From: Burkholderiales bacterium
GTDB lineage: Bacteria; Pseudomonadota; Gammaproteobacteria; Burkholderiales; Casimicrobiaceae
Direction: 5' to 3'
Length of the DNA: 64,000 bases
NCBI GenBank assembly: GCA_025354165.1
Contig: JANXNI010000095.1
Location: 1 to 64,000, forward strand
Of this stretch, positions 53,491 through 64,000 are shown piece by piece. A program made the position numbers and the translations under genes. A model generated the notes under the pieces. That model searched no databases. It had not been told where the DNA came from and saw nothing but the letters and a program-made list of their open reading frames with translations. Position 1 is the first letter of the stretch. Every line of letters begins with the position of its first letter.

Positions 53491-54935
53491 CTATTTTGGA
53501 AATTCGGCCAGCTCAAACGAGATACTTGCCAGATTGTCGGACCTGACTCGCCGTACCAGCGGCCCCAGCACGACCAGGGTCAGGAAGATCAGACCAATTT
53601 CAATGTGATAGACGACGCTGTAGCTTGTCGCTGGAGCACTCATGGCGTCGCCAAGCATGCCAGCCTGCGCGAGGTAAGCTACCGCGTCGCGGAGTACACC
53701 ACCTGCCGCGATGGCGAGTCCTGTCCCCGTTGCTTGAACCGCGCCCCAAGCACCAAGCGTCAGGCCGGCCTCGGCTTTGTTATCCATGCTCATCGCAGCA
53801 GTCAAAGTACCGATAGCGAAAAAGCCTCCGCCTAATCCGACGAGCATTGCGCCAAGGCGAAACAGGATCGAAGAATGCAGTGGATCAGAAAAAATAATGG
53901 ATGAAAAAGCGAACAAGCCAATCATCAAACCGAGCGCGCAAAGGCGGAAAGGATCGATCCCGGTGCGAAGCAGTTTCGCGGACCACATGAAGCTCGCCAG
54001 TGCGCCCGCTGCGGTGAACGCGGTCAATAACGTAGTTGCGCTCACAGATAGACCCAGTATCTCGGCGCCGTAGGGCTCCAGAATGATGTCCTGCATGCTG
54101 AATGCGGCGCTGCCCAAAAATACTGCCAGCAAAAAGCGACGTGTTTTTCCATGCCCCGAGAACGCGGCCCACGACGATTTGAAGCTAGCACGAAGTGCCT
54201 TGGCGGCTCTTTGCTCGGCGGCACGCTCTGGTTGCCGCGCTTCTTGTTTCCACAGCGCCGTGGCGTTCAACAGGAAGGTCAAAAGCCCTGCGCCCTGCAC
54301 CACTTGGATCAGGCGCAAAGGCGTGAATCCTTGCAGCAAATAGCCGAATGCCAGGCTGCCCAGAAGCGTGCCGACCAGCAACATCACATACATTAAAGAG
54401 ACCACGCGAGGGCGTGTGTCTACGGTAGCTAAATCGGTGGCCAATGCAAGGCCAGCTGTCTGAGTCACTTGCATGCCGACGCCCACCAACAGGAACGCAA
54501 GCGCGCCGCCAACTTGCCCGATCCACATCGGGGATTGGTGATCGCCCGACAGCAGTAAAAGTGCAAATGGCATGATGGCAAAACCAGAAAACTGAACCAT
54601 CGTTCCAAGCCACAAGAACGGGACGCGCCGCCAGCCAAACGCCGAGCGATGAGTGTCAGAGCGGAATCCCACCAGAGCACGGAACGGTGAGAACAATAGT
54701 GGCAATGCGATCATGGCGGCCACCAACGCAGCCGACACTTTCAATTCAACAATCATCACGCGGTTGAGGGTGCCGACCAAAAGCCCAGTCGCCATGCCGA
54801 CGGTGACCTGAAATAACGATAAACGCAGCAGGCGCGCCAGCGGCAAGTCTTTCGTCGCCGCATCGGCGAATGGCAGAAATTGCGGACCAATTTTGCGCCA
54901 TTGCCGGAGCATCTTTGCCTGCGTCTGAGCGAGAT

Positions 54936-54939
<4 letters not shown>
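53491..54939 (-). CDS. lhaA: Light-harvesting 1 assembly protein LhaA (PucC-like MFS)
   Basis: A 482-residue membrane protein with about twelve hydrophobic segments of the bacteriochlorophyll-delivery (BCD) branch of the major facilitator superfamily. The start MNLAQTQAKMLRQWRKIGPQ precedes LARLLRLSLFQVTVGMATGL, typical of LhaA/PucC. It is thought to supply pigment during LH1 assembly. Its start overlaps the bchM stop by 4 bases, and its end is 49 bases before puhA. Confidence 0.93.
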
Positions 54940-60400
<5,461 letters not shown>

Positions 60401-60429
<29 letters not shown>

Positions 60430-62041
60430 ACAGGATCTCCAAGGTAATCAAGTCAATGGAATGTTCTGCTGCGTAGCGCTCGGTATTTCGCCGTGCTTTT
60501 CCTCGCACAAAAAAGGGAATCTTTGCTAGTTCGCGCTCGGCTACAGCTTCCCATATAGCTGGACCGATTGGCTTTACTACGGCCTCTATCGAGTTTCCCT
60601 CTGCAATGGGAGGGTGCGCTGATTGTGCCGTTGCAATGGCAACCTCTGCTTCGAGAGCTGCGGCATGCGCCATGGCGACTTCTGAGCTTGCCAACGGCGC
60701 AGGCGTCGTGTGGCCCAGATGAGACGGGCCCGATTCGCCATGAAATTCAAAGTCGCCACGGAACATGCCCAGCAGGTGCTCTTCAAGCCCCATCATCAAC
60801 GGATGAACCCAGGTGTCAAACAGCACGTTCGCGCCTTCAAAACCCATCTGCGGCGAATAGCGGGCAGGGTAGTCCTGTACGTGTACCGGTGCCGAAATCA
60901 CCGCGCATGGCACGCCCAAACGCTTGGCGATGTGACGTTCCATCTGAGTACCCAAAACGAGCTCGGGCTGCAACTCTTGCACCCGAGCTTCTACGTCCAG
61001 GTAGTCATCGGTAATGAGCGCTTCCACGTCGTAGCGCTTAGCTGCTTCACGAATCTCGCGAGCAAATTCGCGGCTGTAGGTGCCGATGCCTACCACCTTG
61101 AAACCCATTTCTTCATGCGCAACGCGCGCTGCGGCGATGGCGTGCGTGGCGTCGCCAAATACGAAGACACGCTTGCCTGTCAGGTAGGTGGAGTCTACGG
61201 ATTTCGCATACCACGGCGCACGCGCTGTGTCTGCTTCTGCTGACTTCAGAAATTCAGTCGCGTCAATATTGGCAAGCTCCGTCACTTCCATGATGAATTC
61301 GCGAGTGGCGCGCATGCCAAGCGGAATGGTTTTTGTCGAAGGTTGTGCAAAATTCTTTGTGAGCCATGAAGCGGCTTGCATGCCGATTTCCGGATACAGC
61401 ACAACATTGAAATCGGCGTCAGAGAGTCGCGTGATGTCATCGGGGGATGCCCCCAGGGGTGCAACGATATTCACAGCGACGCCAAGACGTTCGAGCAGCC
61501 CGATAATTTCACGGACATCATCGCGGTGACGGAATCCCAGTGCACTAGGTCCCAAGATATTGCACGACGGTTTCGCCGCGTCGTCTTTGGGGGCAGTGCG
61601 GGGCTTTGCCAGCTTGCGAACGATTTGATAGAACGTTTCTGCCGCTCCCCAGTTTTCTTTCTTCTGGTACGAAGGCAACTCAAGCGGAATGACTGGAATC
61701 GGCAGACTGAGCGCCAAAGCCAAGCCGCCCGGATCGTCCTGAATTAATTCGGCAGTGCACGAAGAGCCCACCAACATCGCTTTCGGCTGGAAACGGTTGT
61801 ACGCATCACGCGCCGCAGTTTTGAACAACTCAGCCGTGTCACTACCCAGATCACGTGCCTGAAATGTAGTGTAGGTGACAGGTGGTCGTGCGCTGCGGCG
61901 CTCGATCATGGTGAACAGAAGGTCAGCATACGTGTCGCCCTGTGGCGCGTGCAACACGTAGTGCACGTCCTTCATTGCCGTCGCAACGCGCATTGCACCA
62001 ACGTGTGGCGGGCCTTCGTATGTCCAGACTGTGAGCTGCAT
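60401..62041 (-). CDS. bchB: Dark-operative protochlorophyllide reductase subunit B
   Basis: Catalytic subunit of the BchN-BchB complex, 546 residues. Asp36 in [11 protein letters not shown] matches the aspartate known to ligate the NB cluster in Rhodobacter. Other cluster cysteines appear in [16 protein letters not shown] and [13 protein letters not shown]. The C-terminal PCP-reductase domain reads [20 protein letters not shown]. It follows bchN by 12 bases and overlaps bchH. Confidence 0.97.
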
Positions 62042-62053
62042 GGTCGATGCCTC

Positions 62054-63897
<1,844 letters not shown>

Positions 63898-63929
63898 GGT
63901 ATTTCGAATTGATTTGCTACTTACATTTA

Positions 63930-63958
63930 GTTTTAGAACTGTTCGCACAATGTGTCAA
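63930..63958 (-). promoter_or_regulatory. Promoter of the bchF operon
   Basis: On the minus strand TTGACA (63958-63953), a 17-base spacer and TAAAAC (63935-63930). The -35 element lies inside a PpsR-like box. A transcript start near 63923 would suit translation from the GTG at 63897. Confidence 0.5.
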
Positions 63959-63986
63959 GTGAACTTGACGTACAGAAAAGTTGACA
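63953..63986. promoter_or_regulatory. Two adjoining PpsR-like boxes upstream of bchF
   Basis: TGTCAAGTGAACTTGACG (63953-63970) is a near-perfect palindrome with spacing TGT-N12-ACG. CGTACAGAAAAGTTGACA (63969-63986) reads as TGT-N12-ACG on the minus strand. The two share two bases. Each deviates from TGT-N12-ACA at one position. Paired sites are common at PpsR/CrtJ targets. Confidence 0.55.
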
Positions 63987-64000
63987 CTCATGTTTCGGCG

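Overview
The window reads as chromosome from an aerobic or facultative purple phototroph of the Betaproteobacteria, most likely a Burkholderiales relative. The evidence is a photosynthesis gene cluster with the order bchF-N-B-H-L-M-lhaA-puhABC-orf-acsF-puhE plus hemA, a HiPIP next to it, the queG/tsaE-amiC locus common in that class, and REP-like repeats. The strain cannot be named from sequence alone. I saw no rRNA, tRNA, CRISPR array or prophage.

Layout. (1) 1-3738: queG (cut by the window edge), tsaE, amiC and a DUF808 membrane protein. (2) 3927-12138: a TetR regulator, then a tightly packed seven-gene operon with a NitT/TauT-type ABC importer, an enolase-superfamily enzyme, a Gfo/Idh/MocA oxidoreductase, a DUF993 protein and a sugar-isomerase-like TIM barrel. 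This looks like a complete uptake and catabolic unit for an unidentified compound. (3) 12413-23769: housekeeping and small accessory genes (rdgC, VOC, AHSA1-like, GNAT, GST, two SDRs, dnaB, an SPFH protein, DUF2917, LysR). (4) 33071-23877, minus strand: one eight-gene run encoding a URC1-like GTP cyclohydrolase II homologue, DUF1688/URC4, uracil phosphoribosyltransferase, a BMP-type nucleoside ABC importer and a cytosine deaminase-like enzyme. Together these suggest import of pyrimidines, deamination to uracil, salvage to UMP and opening of the uracil ring by the URC route. A dapA-family gene is divergent from it. (5) 34308-41064: recQ, an aromatic-ring FAD monooxygenase, and a decayed IS3-family element beside a truncated secreted-protein gene. 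(6) 41591-63897: the photosynthesis cluster.

How the photosynthesis part works together. BchH, BchM, AcsF, BchLNB and BchF carry protoporphyrin IX towards bacteriochlorophyll. HemA supplies 5-aminolevulinate. PuhA is the reaction-centre H subunit, and PuhB, PuhC, PuhE, LhaA and a small unnamed protein serve assembly. The HiPIP is a plausible electron donor to the reaction centre. Control looks local: ppsR (a repressor with PAS domains) is followed by a kinase-less bacteriophytochrome gene, and a heme oxygenase that would make its biliverdin chromophore lies tail-to-tail with it. PpsR-type boxes (TGT-N12-ACA or near matches) overlap the -35 elements of the hemA and bchF promoters. This suggests far-red/near-infrared control through phytochrome-PpsR anti-repression.

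Repeats often touch genes here. A 145-bp MITE-like element occurs twice, and one copy ends two bases before the dnaB start codon. A REP-like element is inserted in frame in queG, and another forms the end of tsaE together with the amiC ribosome-binding site.
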